From contig DASVGR010000107.1 in NCBI GenBank assembly GCA_036379395.1, forward strand, positions 1 through 19,794: a DNA stretch of 19,794 nucleotides, in the 5' to 3' direction. The stretch's first letter is position 1; every line of letters begins with the position of its first letter. Below, piece after piece: positions 12,077 through 19,794 of this stretch. The position numbers were made by a program, and so were the translations under genes. This DNA is from Oleiagrimonas sp036379395 (GTDB taxonomy: Bacteria > Pseudomonadota > Gammaproteobacteria > Xanthomonadales > Rhodanobacteraceae). The notes under the pieces were generated by a model. It was not told the origin of the DNA. It searched no databases and saw only the letters and a program-made list of their open reading frames with translations.

Positions 12077-14924
12077 CTGTGGCGGCATCAAAGCGATAAC
12101 CGCAGGCCTCGGCAATGGCCAGCACCTGCGCACTATGCCTGGCCAACACATCGTCGCGCTGGCTCACGCGCGTGCGCGCATCCAGCGTGCATGACAGTCC
12201 GCGTTGCAGGTAAAGCGCGCGGGCACGGGACAACGCATCGGCTTGATGCGCCGTCAGCAAGGCGGCTTCGCGACAGGCGTCAACGAGTGCCGGCGTCGCG
12301 CCCGACAAGGTCAGCGCCGGCACCCGGGCCGCGTTTGCCAGCACCAGTCCCTGCAACAGGAACTCGATGTCCAGCAACGCGCCCGGACCTTGCTTGAGAT
12401 CCAGCCGCGTCGTGTCGGAACGGTCGCGCTCGGCCCGCCAGCGCTGGCGCATCCGCGCCACTTCCGCGCCTACCTTGGTGGCCTCGCGCGGCATCCGCAG
12501 CACCTCGTCGCGGATGGCTTCCAGCCGCGCTCCCAGCTGCGCATCACCGGCCACCACGCGCGCGCGCAGCAGCGCCTGGTGCTCCCACGTCCACGCGCGT
12601 TCGTGCTCGTAGGTGGCGAACGCTTCCAGGCTGGTCACCAGCAGGCTGCGCGAGCCGTCCGGACGCAGGCGCGTGTCCACTTCGTACAGGCGGCCGGCGC
12701 GCGTGGGCGTGTCCAGCCAGTGCATCACCCGTTGCGCCAGGCGCTGATACCAGCGCGCGCCGTCCAGCGGCCGTGCACCATCGCTGGTCTGCCGGGCACG
12801 CTCGCCGTCGTAGACGAACACCAGATCCAGATCCGACGCGAAACCCAGCTCACGCCCGCCCAGGCTGCCGTAACCCAGAATGGCAAAACCCAGCCCGGTG
12901 CCGGGCAGGCGGCCATGGCGGGCGACCAGATCACGCTCGGCCAGCACCAGCACGGCACCGACCACGGCCTCGGCCAGCGCGGCCAGACGGCGCGCCGTGG
13001 CATCGGCATTGGCGCGACCGTCGCGGAACGCCAGCCCCAGGCGAAACGCGAGACTGGCCTTCAATTCATTCAGGCGCTCCAGATCGGCTTCGGCATCGTT
13101 CTCGTCCAGCGCGGCCCACGCGCGCGTGATTTCGGCCGCGACGTCGGTGCGCTTGAGCGGCAGCTGGTCGATGCGCGGATCGAGCACGTCGTCCAGCAGC
13201 AACGGCTGGGCAATGACGCATTCGGCCAGGAACGCGCTGTCGGCAAAAAGCTCGGCCAGCCGCCGCCGCGCCTGCGGCTGTTCTTCCAGCAAGGCCAGAT
13301 AAGCCGAGCGCCGCGCCACCGCCACCACCAGACGCAACAAGCGCGCCAGACACGCGCCCGGCGCACTTGTTGCCTGCGCGGCGGCCAGCAACTGCGGCAT
13401 CAGCCGGTGCAGGCGCGCGCGCCCGCGTGCGGACATGGCGCGCACCTGCGCCGAGGCCGGCAACTGGCGCAGGCCGTCGACCAGCGCCGCGGCATCGTCG
13501 AAGCCGGCCGCGGTCAACGCGTCCACATCCAGCTCGCCGCTTTCGGCCGCCCGCCACAACGCGGCATCCAGCGCCGGCGCATCGGCCGTGCTGCCGCCTT
13601 CGGGCCGCAGCACGGCGGCAAATTCCTCGCTGACGGCCGTGCGATGCGTCGCCAGATCGGCCTCCAGCGCGGCCCAGTCGGCGTAGCCCATGCCCAAGGC
13701 CAGGCGCGTGCGCGCCAGCGGTTCGTCCGGCACGTCGTGGGTTTGCGCATCGCGCAGCATCTGCACGCGGTTTTCCAGCCGACGCAAAAACAGGTACGCC
13801 TCGCGCAGCCGTGTGGCGCGCACGGCCGGCAGAAAACCGCGCGCCTGGCAGGCGCTCAACGCGGGCAACAAACCGCGCACGCGCAATGACGGCTCGCGGC
13901 CACCGCGGATCAGCTGCTCCAGCTGCACCACGAATTCGATTTCGCGGATGCCGCCGGGGCCCAGCTTGAGGTTGGCCGACAAATCCTTGCGTGCCACTTC
14001 GGCGTCGATCAGCGCCTTCATTTCGCGCAGACCGGCAAACGCGGTGTAATCCAGATAGCGGCGGTAGATGAACGGACGCAGCATGGCCAGCAGGTCGCGC
14101 CCGCCGGCCACGTCGCCGGCAACCGGGCGCGCCTTGATCCACGCGTAGCGTTCCCAGTCGCGGCCTTCGCGCTGGTAGTACTGCTCCATCGCGGCGAACG
14201 GCAATGCGATGCGGCCGGCGGTGCCGAACGGGCGCAGGCGCAAATCCACGCGCGCGGCAATGCCGTTGGCCTGCGGCTCGGCCATCAGGCGCACCAATTG
14301 CCGCCCAAGACGCGCGAAATATTCACTGGCGTCCAGCGACCGGCGGCCGTCGCTGACGCCGGACTCGGCGTAGGCGAACACCAGGTCGATGTCGGACGAA
14401 AAGTTCAGCTCGCCACCGCCCAGCTTGCCGAAGCCCAGCACCACCAGCCGTTGCTGCCGGCCGGCTTCATCACGCACCACGCCGTAACGGGCGGCCGTGG
14501 CGCGCTCGGCCCAGGCCAGCGCCTTGTCCAGCAGCACTTCGTACAACACGCTGGTGTCGGCCAGCGTGTCGGCCAGCGTGTTCAACTCGTTGACGGCGCG
14601 AAACACCAGCCGCAACGCCTCGGCATGACGAAAGCGGCGCAGCGCCAGCAGGGCACCGGCTTCATCCTCGGGCAAAACCAGCGCGGCGATGCGCGCGGCG
14701 GCATCGGCATGCGTGTTCAGCCGTTCCAACCCGACCGCGCCCAGCAGCCTAGGCTGGCGCTTGAAGACATCAAACGCGAAATCGCTGGCCACCAGCGTGC
14801 GCTGCACGCGTTCGGCCACGCCGGCGTCGTCGCGCATCACCACGCCGGCGGCGCGGCAACCGGCGACCAATTCGTCGTAACGTGCGCCAACCAGCGCTTC
14901 CAGCTCATCAGGCAATGCAGGCAT
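12060..14924 (-). CDS. glnE: Bifunctional glutamine synthetase adenylyltransferase/adenylyl-removing enzyme
   Basis: This 954-aa cytoplasmic enzyme adds AMP to, and removes it from, glutamine synthetase (GlnA), under control of PII protein and glutamine. E. coli GlnE has 946 residues. Both nucleotidyltransferase halves are visible: the N-terminal adenylyl-removing domain with LGFGKLGGGELNFSSDIDLVF (163-183; Asp178 and Asp180), followed by LGPGGIREIEFVVQ, and the C-terminal adenylyl-transfer domain with GYGSLGGRELGFASDLDLVF near residues 685-705, followed by LKQGPGALLDIEFLLQ. A helical linker joins them. I chose the ATG at 14924, giving MPALPDELEAL. The frame stays open to 14996, but a CATAAT -10-like box at 14931-14936 lies inside that extension. 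No nitrogen-regulation gene is adjacent. The next gene is divergent. Confidence 0.96.
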   Translation of the reverse strand: MPALPDELEALVGARYDELVAGCRAAGVVMRDDAGVAERVQRTLVASDFAFDVFKRQPRLLGAVGLERLNTHADAAARIAALVLPEDEAGALLALRRFRHAEALRLVFRAVNELNTLADTLADTSVLYEVLLDKALAWAERATAARYGVVRDEAGRQQRLVVLGFGKLGGGELNFSSDIDLVFAYAESGVSDGRRSLDASEYFARLGRQLVRLMAEPQANGIAARVDLRLRPFGTAGRIALPFAAMEQYYQREGRDWERYAWIKARPVAGDVAGGRDLLAMLRPFIYRRYLDYTAFAGLREMKALIDAEVARKDLSANLKLGPGGIREIEFVVQLEQLIRGGREPSLRVRGLLPALSACQARGFLPAVRATRLREAYLFLRRLENRVQMLRDAQTHDVPDEPLARTRLALGMGYADWAALEADLATHRTAVSEEFAAVLRPEGGSTADAPALDAALWRAAESGELDVDALTAAGFDDAAALVDGLRQLPASAQVRAMSARGRARLHRLMPQLLAAAQATSAPGACLARLLRLVVAVARRSAYLALLEEQPQARRRLAELFADSAFLAECVIAQPLLLDDVLDPRIDQLPLKRTDVAAEITRAWAALDENDAEADLERLNELKASLAFRLGLAFRDGRANADATARRLAALAEAVVGAVLVLAERDLVARHGRLPGTGLGFAILGYGSLGGRELGFASDLDLVFVYDGERARQTSDGARPLDGARWYQRLAQRVMHWLDTPTRAGRLYEVDTRLRPDGSRSLLVTSLEAFATYEHERAWTWEHQALLRARVVAGDAQLGARLEAIRDEVLRMPREATKVGAEVARMRQRWRAERDRSDTTRLDLKQGPGALLDIEFLLQGLVLANAARVPALTLSGATPALVDACREAALLTAHQADALSRARALYLQRGLSCTLDARTRVSQRDDVLARHSAQVLAIAEACGYRFDAATENRPG

Positions 14925-14930
14925 CCGCGC

Positions 14931-14936
14931 ATTATG
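14931..14936 (-). promoter_or_regulatory. Predicted -10 box directly before glnE
   Basis: CATAAT on the minus strand (one mismatch to TATAAT) ends six bases before the glnE ATG, placing the predicted transcript start at or near the start codon. A TTGCCG 19 bp further upstream is a weak -35 candidate. No Shine-Dalgarno sequence is visible. Confidence 0.4.
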
Positions 14937-15000
14937 CCGTGCCGGCGAACCCTTCCGGCAAGCCGGCACGGGTCCCGCGTGCTGTTCACACACCACCCTT

Positions 15001-15006
15001 TACATT
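15001..15006 (+). promoter_or_regulatory. Predicted -10 box directly before the LTA-synthase-like gene
   Basis: TACATT ends six bases before the ATG at 15013, again predicting a very short or absent leader. I see no good -35 at 16-18 bp. A second in-frame ATG at 15037 could serve as start instead and would have a normal leader. Confidence 0.35.
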
Positions 15007-15012
15007 GCATGG

Positions 15013-16929
15013 ATGCCGTCCGACCAGGTTCCCGTCATGTCACCGACACGCCACCGCTTCCCGACCCGTCTGCTGATCCTTGTCGTTGTCGGCGTGCTGT
15101 TCGTGCTGGTCACCGGCCTCATGGACGGTGGCAAGGGCGTCGTGCCGGCGGCTTTGTGGTCCGGCCCGGCCTGGGCCAGCTGGTGGAGTGCGCCATGGCG
15201 CCTGTTCTGCAATGCCTTGCCCGGCCTGATCGTGGCCGCGGCGTTGCTGGCGTTGACCCGGCGCCTGGCGTTGTCGTGCCTTGTCGCGCTGGCGCTCGAA
15301 GCGCTGGTGATCGGTGTGAGCGTGCTGAAGTTCAAGAACCTCGGTGCGCCGCTGATGCCGCACGACCTGCTGATGCTGGGCCAGATGACCAACGGCGGCG
15401 GCGAGCTGCTGGCCGGCTATCTGCCGCATTCGCCATGGCCGTGGCTGGGCGTGGTCGGCGGCGTCGTGCTGATCGTCGCGCTGGCCCGCCTTGAGCCGCC
15501 GCTGACGACGCGACGCTGGTCGCTGCGCCTGCCGATCGCCGTGTTGTGCTGCGCCGCACTGGTATCGCTCATCGCCGGTTGGGGCGCGTGGAAAACGGTG
15601 TACAACGGCAAGGTGCTGGGCATGCAGCCGTGGTCGCCGCAGGCTTCGGCCGCGCAGACCGGCCTGTTCAGCTCGCTGGCCCTGTTTTATCTGCAATACC
15701 AGAAAGCCCACGACAAGCCCGACCCGGCCGATGCACTGGCCTTGATAACGTCGCTGGACGGCCAGATCCAGGCCCGCGAAACGACCATCGCGGCGGCCAA
15801 TCCGGCCGATCAAAAACCCGACATCGTCGTCATCCTGAGCGAATCGCTGTTTGATCCGACGATCCTCAAGGGCTACGGCCCCAAGGTCGATTTTCTGCCC
15901 AACCTGCATCGTCTGGCGCGCCACGGCACGTCCGGCTGGATGTACCCGCCAACGTTTGGCGGCGGCACCATCCGCACCGGTTTCGAGGTGATGACGGGGT
16001 TGTCGCTGCGCTATTTTCCGGACATCCAGTTCCCATGGCTGCAACTGCACCAGAAAACCATTCCCGGCATCGTGCGGCTGCTGAAATCGCGCGGCTACAG
16101 CGCCATTGCCGTGCACGGCAACGATCCGGGTTTCTGGAACCGCACGCAGGCGTTCAAGGCGCTGGGCTTCGACCGTTTCGTGTCGATCAAGGATTTTGCC
16201 CCGGCCAATCACGTCAATGACGGCCGCTATCTTTCGGACAAATCGTTCACCAACGAACTGCTTGAGCAGCTCAAACCCGACGGCCCGCCACAATTCGTCT
16301 TCGGCTTGTCGATCGAGGCGCACGGCCCGTACGACGAGGCCTACGGCATCGACACGCGCGTGCGCGACGCCATTCCCGTGCCGGCCGCGGTCAAGGGCGA
16401 CCACCGCACGCACCTGCAAAACTACATCTTCCACATCCGCCATGCCGACGCGCAGCTGGGACGGCTGGTCAAGGCGCTGCAAAAACGCCATCGACGCACC
16501 ATCGTGCTGCTGTTCGGCGACCATCTGCCGGCACTGGTCCCGGCCTTCCAGGATGCCGGCTTCAAGAACGGCAAGGGCTTCTTTTTCCAGCAGGTGCCGT
16601 ACATCATTTACGACACGGCCCATCCGAGCGCACCGCCCGTGCAACGCAATGTGGCCGCATGGATGCTGCCCGGCCTGGTGCTGGCCAGGGCCGGCATCGG
16701 CCACACGCCGTATTACGCGCTGACCGACATCGTCGGCCCCGGCCTGGCCGATTTGTCGCGCGCACCGGACGCCCCGCCGGCGCAACCCACGCCAAAGCAG
16801 CAAGCCATCGAAAAAGGCCTGCGCAGCGTGGACAGGCTGCGCCTTGAAGGCAAGCTGAAACCGTTGTGGCGACAGGCGAAAGCGCAGGCCGCGACACCGG
16901 CGCCGGCAGCCGCCGCGTCTGCTCCGTAA
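15013..16929 (+). CDS. LTA synthase/phosphoglycerol transferase-like membrane sulfatase-fold protein
   Basis: This 638-aa protein has five predicted N-terminal membrane helices (about 19-36, 68-82, 86-104, 143-159, 173-190) and a large periplasmic catalytic domain from about 268. The alkaline-phosphatase-type site of LtaS/OpgB enzymes is recognisable: Glu277 in ILSESLFD, the nucleophile candidate Thr319 in FGGGTIRTGFEVMTGLS, His437 in EAHGPY, and Asp503-His504 in LLFGDHLPAL. Such enzymes move phosphoglycerol or similar head groups from membrane lipids onto a glycan or glycolipid. In Gram-negatives the known target is periplasmic glucan (OpgB), but no opgGH is adjacent, so the acceptor is open. 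Start is ATG 15013 or 15037. The C-terminal tail is Ala/Pro-rich and low-complexity. Confidence 0.88.
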   Translation: MPSDQVPVMSPTRHRFPTRLLILVVVGVLFVLVTGLMDGGKGVVPAALWSGPAWASWWSAPWRLFCNALPGLIVAAALLALTRRLALSCLVALALEALVIGVSVLKFKNLGAPLMPHDLLMLGQMTNGGGELLAGYLPHSPWPWLGVVGGVVLIVALARLEPPLTTRRWSLRLPIAVLCCAALVSLIAGWGAWKTVYNGKVLGMQPWSPQASAAQTGLFSSLALFYLQYQKAHDKPDPADALALITSLDGQIQARETTIAAANPADQKPDIVVILSESLFDPTILKGYGPKVDFLPNLHRLARHGTSGWMYPPTFGGGTIRTGFEVMTGLSLRYFPDIQFPWLQLHQKTIPGIVRLLKSRGYSAIAVHGNDPGFWNRTQAFKALGFDRFVSIKDFAPANHVNDGRYLSDKSFTNELLEQLKPDGPPQFVFGLSIEAHGPYDEAYGIDTRVRDAIPVPAAVKGDHRTHLQNYIFHIRHADAQLGRLVKALQKRHRRTIVLLFGDHLPALVPAFQDAGFKNGKGFFFQQVPYIIYDTAHPSAPPVQRNVAAWMLPGLVLARAGIGHTPYYALTDIVGPGLADLSRAPDAPPAQPTPKQQAIEKGLRSVDRLRLEGKLKPLWRQAKAQAATPAPAAAASAP

Positions 16930-17012
16930 CGGCACGCCATGCCGGCCGCAGCGACCGGTAGCGAACTTTGCGGCCCGTATCCAGCCAGTCACACGCATGT
17001 ACCGGCGTACCG

Positions 17013-17213
17013 ATGTTTCACATGCTTGATCCGCGTTGCCAGGGATGGGCTGGGGCGGTTCGCATCGTGCATGGGATTCTCGGCGGCAAGAATCCCCGCT
17101 GCATCAACGTCGCCAAATGGCGCACCATGACGCCCGAGCAACTGGCCAGGCAGTACATCGACGTCAAAACCATCGAGGAAACCGCCCGGCATCACCACTG
17201 CGGCCCCGGTTGA
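17013..17213 (+). CDS. Doubtful small hypothetical protein, 66 aa
   Basis: The frame encodes a basic 66-residue protein with a central region WRTMTPEQLARQYIDVKTIE that reads like real protein, and its second half has GC-rich third positions. No Shine-Dalgarno sequence or clear promoter precedes the ATG at 17013, and I recognise no family. A second ATG at 17022 is an alternative start. An 8-bp perfect inverted repeat (17073-17080/17089-17096) lies inside. It could be a small gene, a remnant of a longer one, or an untranslated region. It is convergent with the secreted-protein gene, 27 bp apart. Confidence 0.4.
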   Translation: MFHMLDPRCQGWAGAVRIVHGILGGKNPRCINVAKWRTMTPEQLARQYIDVKTIEETARHHHCGPG

Positions 17214-17240
17214 GCGCCTGTGGTGCCTCCGGGCCAGGAC

Positions 17241-17894
17241 TCAAAACCATTTGAACGCAAGCTGCATGGACGCCGGCTGTTGCGCCAGCGTGACGTGACA
17301 ACCTGCCGGAACCTGCTTGTCGTAATCAATCACGATCACGCCGTGGTGCTTGCCCACGTTCAGATCGCAATCGGCCTCCACTTGGGATCGGCTTTTCAGC
17401 CCGGCCAAGGCCAGACCGCGGACATGCACGTATTTGAATTCATCGGGAAGAAAATCCTGATGGCTGACGTCACGCGTGTATTCGCCGACCATGGCGCGAA
17501 TCAAGCCATAGTCGAACGCCAGACGCGGCTTTGCAGACGCCACCACCTCGACCGAAACGCCCACTCGATGAGTGAACTCGATCGTCGGATTACCGGTTAT
17601 CAATGCCCCATTGATGGGCAAATACAACTCACCTGATGCCGACACAGGCACCACGATGTCGCCCGTTTTGGCGTGGATAAGCAGCTTGATCGAGGACACC
17701 GGTACATCACGCTTGCGGCTGCGCACGTGAATATCAGCGTGGACATACTGCCCGTCGGGCCGCGAATTGATCCACTGCACACCCTGTGCCCAGTTGTAGA
17801 GATCCGCGTAATGGTGATCCTTGGCCTGCAGATTGCCGGCAAAAAGCGCCAGCACCAACATCAAAGCCCCTGTGCAACCGTGTCGTGCCACCAT
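17241..17894 (-). CDS. Secreted (periplasmic) protein of unknown function, possibly DUF2987-like
   Basis: This 217-aa protein begins with a clear signal peptide: basic N-terminus, hydrophobic core GALMLVLALFAG, probable cleavage after LQA at residue 24. The mature part is a mixed alpha/beta domain with short strands such as VSSIKLLIHAKTGDIVVPVS, GELYLPINGALI and VIVIDY, and two cysteines (in EADCDLN and PAGCHV) that could form a disulfide. The block VPVSASGELYLPIN reminds me of DUF2987 proteins, but I recall that family loosely and do not rely on it. An AAAGGAG lies nine bases before the ATG at 17894. The frame is open to 18089, but the upstream part does not look like this protein and overlaps a broken Fic gene in another frame. 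Codons are less GC-biased than in neighbouring genes. Confidence 0.75.
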   Translation of the reverse strand: MVARHGCTGALMLVLALFAGNLQAKDHHYADLYNWAQGVQWINSRPDGQYVHADIHVRSRKRDVPVSSIKLLIHAKTGDIVVPVSASGELYLPINGALITGNPTIEFTHRVGVSVEVVASAKPRLAFDYGLIRAMVGEYTRDVSHQDFLPDEFKYVHVRGLALAGLKSRSQVEADCDLNVGKHHGVIVIDYDKQVPAGCHVTLAQQPASMQLAFKWF

Positions 17895-17926
17895 GCGCGC
17901 ATGCTCCTTTGCGGATGCCGGAAGGA

Positions 17927-18067
17927 AAGAATGCCTTGATTGGGGATGGAGGCGGCCACACCCTTGAGTTCGGCCAGTTTCCTGCTGGCCACCGCCAGTT
18001 TTTTCAGGATGGCCGGCGTCTCGAAACGCGCGACGGCAAGCTCTTGGAGTGGCGGAAACATCGGCAT
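17927..18067 (-). pseudogene. N-terminal remnant of a Fic-family protein
   Basis: From the ATG at 18067 the minus strand encodes 47 residues that match the N-terminal domain of Fic (AMP-transferase-type) proteins: PPL, then ETPAILKKLAVASRKLAEL and KGVAASIPNQGIL. In full genes this continues into INTLSLQEAK, an inhibitory SxxxE(G/N)-type segment, and the catalytic HPFxDGNGR motif. Here the match ends abruptly at about 17927; the frame goes on with unrelated residues and stops at 17861, inside the next gene. No HPFxDGNGR motif is present in the window. A promoter and an AAGGG site precede the start, so the 5' end looks intact and the rest was lost by deletion or replacement. The alignment is from memory of the family. 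Confidence 0.7.
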
Positions 18068-18101
18068 CCCTTGGACAAGAAAAGCGCATAGGTTTTAACT
18101 T

Positions 18102-18129
18102 ATTTTATGCACATTTTATCCACATGCAA
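18102..18129 (-). promoter_or_regulatory. Predicted promoter of the Fic remnant/secreted-protein region
   Basis: On the minus strand TTGCAT (complement of 18124-18129) and TAAAAT (complement of 18102-18107) are 16 bp apart in an A/T-rich stretch (18091-18135) unlike the rest of the window. It points at the Fic remnant start at 18067 and may now drive the secreted-protein gene. Confidence 0.5.
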
Positions 18130-18195
18130 AAGCTCTTGCCTTCTTCTTTGCACATGAGCGAATTCCGTTTCTTGTATCCCGCCCCATGCCTGACC

Positions 18196-18228
18196 AAAAA
18201 AAGCCCCGCCGAAGCGGGGCTTTTTGGT
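18196..18228. terminator. Strong intrinsic terminator of groEL
   Basis: AAGCCCCGC (18201-18209) pairs with GCGGGGCTT (18214-18222) around a 4-nt loop, with A-runs on one side and T-runs on the other, extending the stem. In the groEL transcript the loop is C(UUCG)G, a very stable tetraloop, followed by seven U residues. It lies 21 bp past the groEL stop and would also work in the other direction. Confidence 0.9.
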
Positions 18229-18248
18229 AACGCAAGGTGCCGAACGGC

Positions 18249-19794
<1,546 letters not shown>

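Noticed and set aside
12204..13889. Long plus-strand open frame opposite glnE
   Set aside because: It is antisense to conserved GlnE motifs and has low-complexity composition; an antisense shadow in high-GC DNA.
15040..16998. Long minus-strand open frame opposite the LTA-synthase-like gene
   Set aside because: The plus strand carries intact catalytic motifs. The antisense frame has no domain and an Arg/Gln/His-rich composition.
17895..18089. N-terminal extension of the secreted protein to 18089
   Set aside because: It would bury the signal peptide inside the protein, and the bases code for a Fic-like segment in another frame.

Overview
The window is high-GC proteobacterial DNA, almost fully packed with genes. 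The gene content (TolC, Kdo transferase, lipid A acyltransferase, O-antigen ligase, bifunctional GlnE), the close linkage of a Pcm-like methyltransferase to tolC, and GTAGGAGC-type repetitive extragenic palindromes suggest a gammaproteobacterium of the Xanthomonadales, perhaps Rhodanobacteraceae. That placement is inference; no rRNA or other marker is present.

Layout: (1) 1-1179 holds a REP pair, a TetR/AcrR regulator on the minus strand, and a divergent 111-aa unknown protein sharing overlapping promoters with it. (2) 1341-3454 is a probable two-gene operon of a Pcm-like methyltransferase and the outer-membrane channel tolC. (3) 3502-9209 is a lipopolysaccharide block: waaA (minus) and an lpxL/htrB-type acyltransferase (plus) are divergent; a family 2 glycosyltransferase, a WaaL-type ligase and a family 4 glycosyltransferase follow on the minus strand, with two 75-bp REP pairs inside the last intergenic gap. 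(4) 9338-11488 has a CHCC zinc-finger protein, an MgtC-family membrane protein and a bacterial ELM1-family protein. (5) 11711-14924 has a 67-aa unknown protein, a degenerate REP pair, a terminator shared with the end of glnE, and glnE. (6) 15013-16929 encodes an LTA-synthase/phosphoglycerol-transferase-like membrane sulfatase-fold enzyme. (7) 17013-18228 is a less orderly stretch: a doubtful 66-aa frame, a secreted protein of unknown function, and the broken N-terminal end of a Fic-family gene. (8) groEL runs off the right end with its 3' end and terminator inside the window.

The genes of blocks 2-4 mostly serve the cell envelope: Kdo addition to lipid A, late acylation, core sugar addition, O-antigen ligation and outer-membrane export. 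I see no phage, insertion sequence, CRISPR array, tRNA or rRNA. I do not see a clearly new multi-gene system. The observations most worth checking are the 75-bp REP pairs (one set inside the LPS gene cluster), the Fic gene remnant that keeps its promoter and start, the Pcm-like protein with an altered substrate motif, and several start codons lying immediately after a -10-like box.
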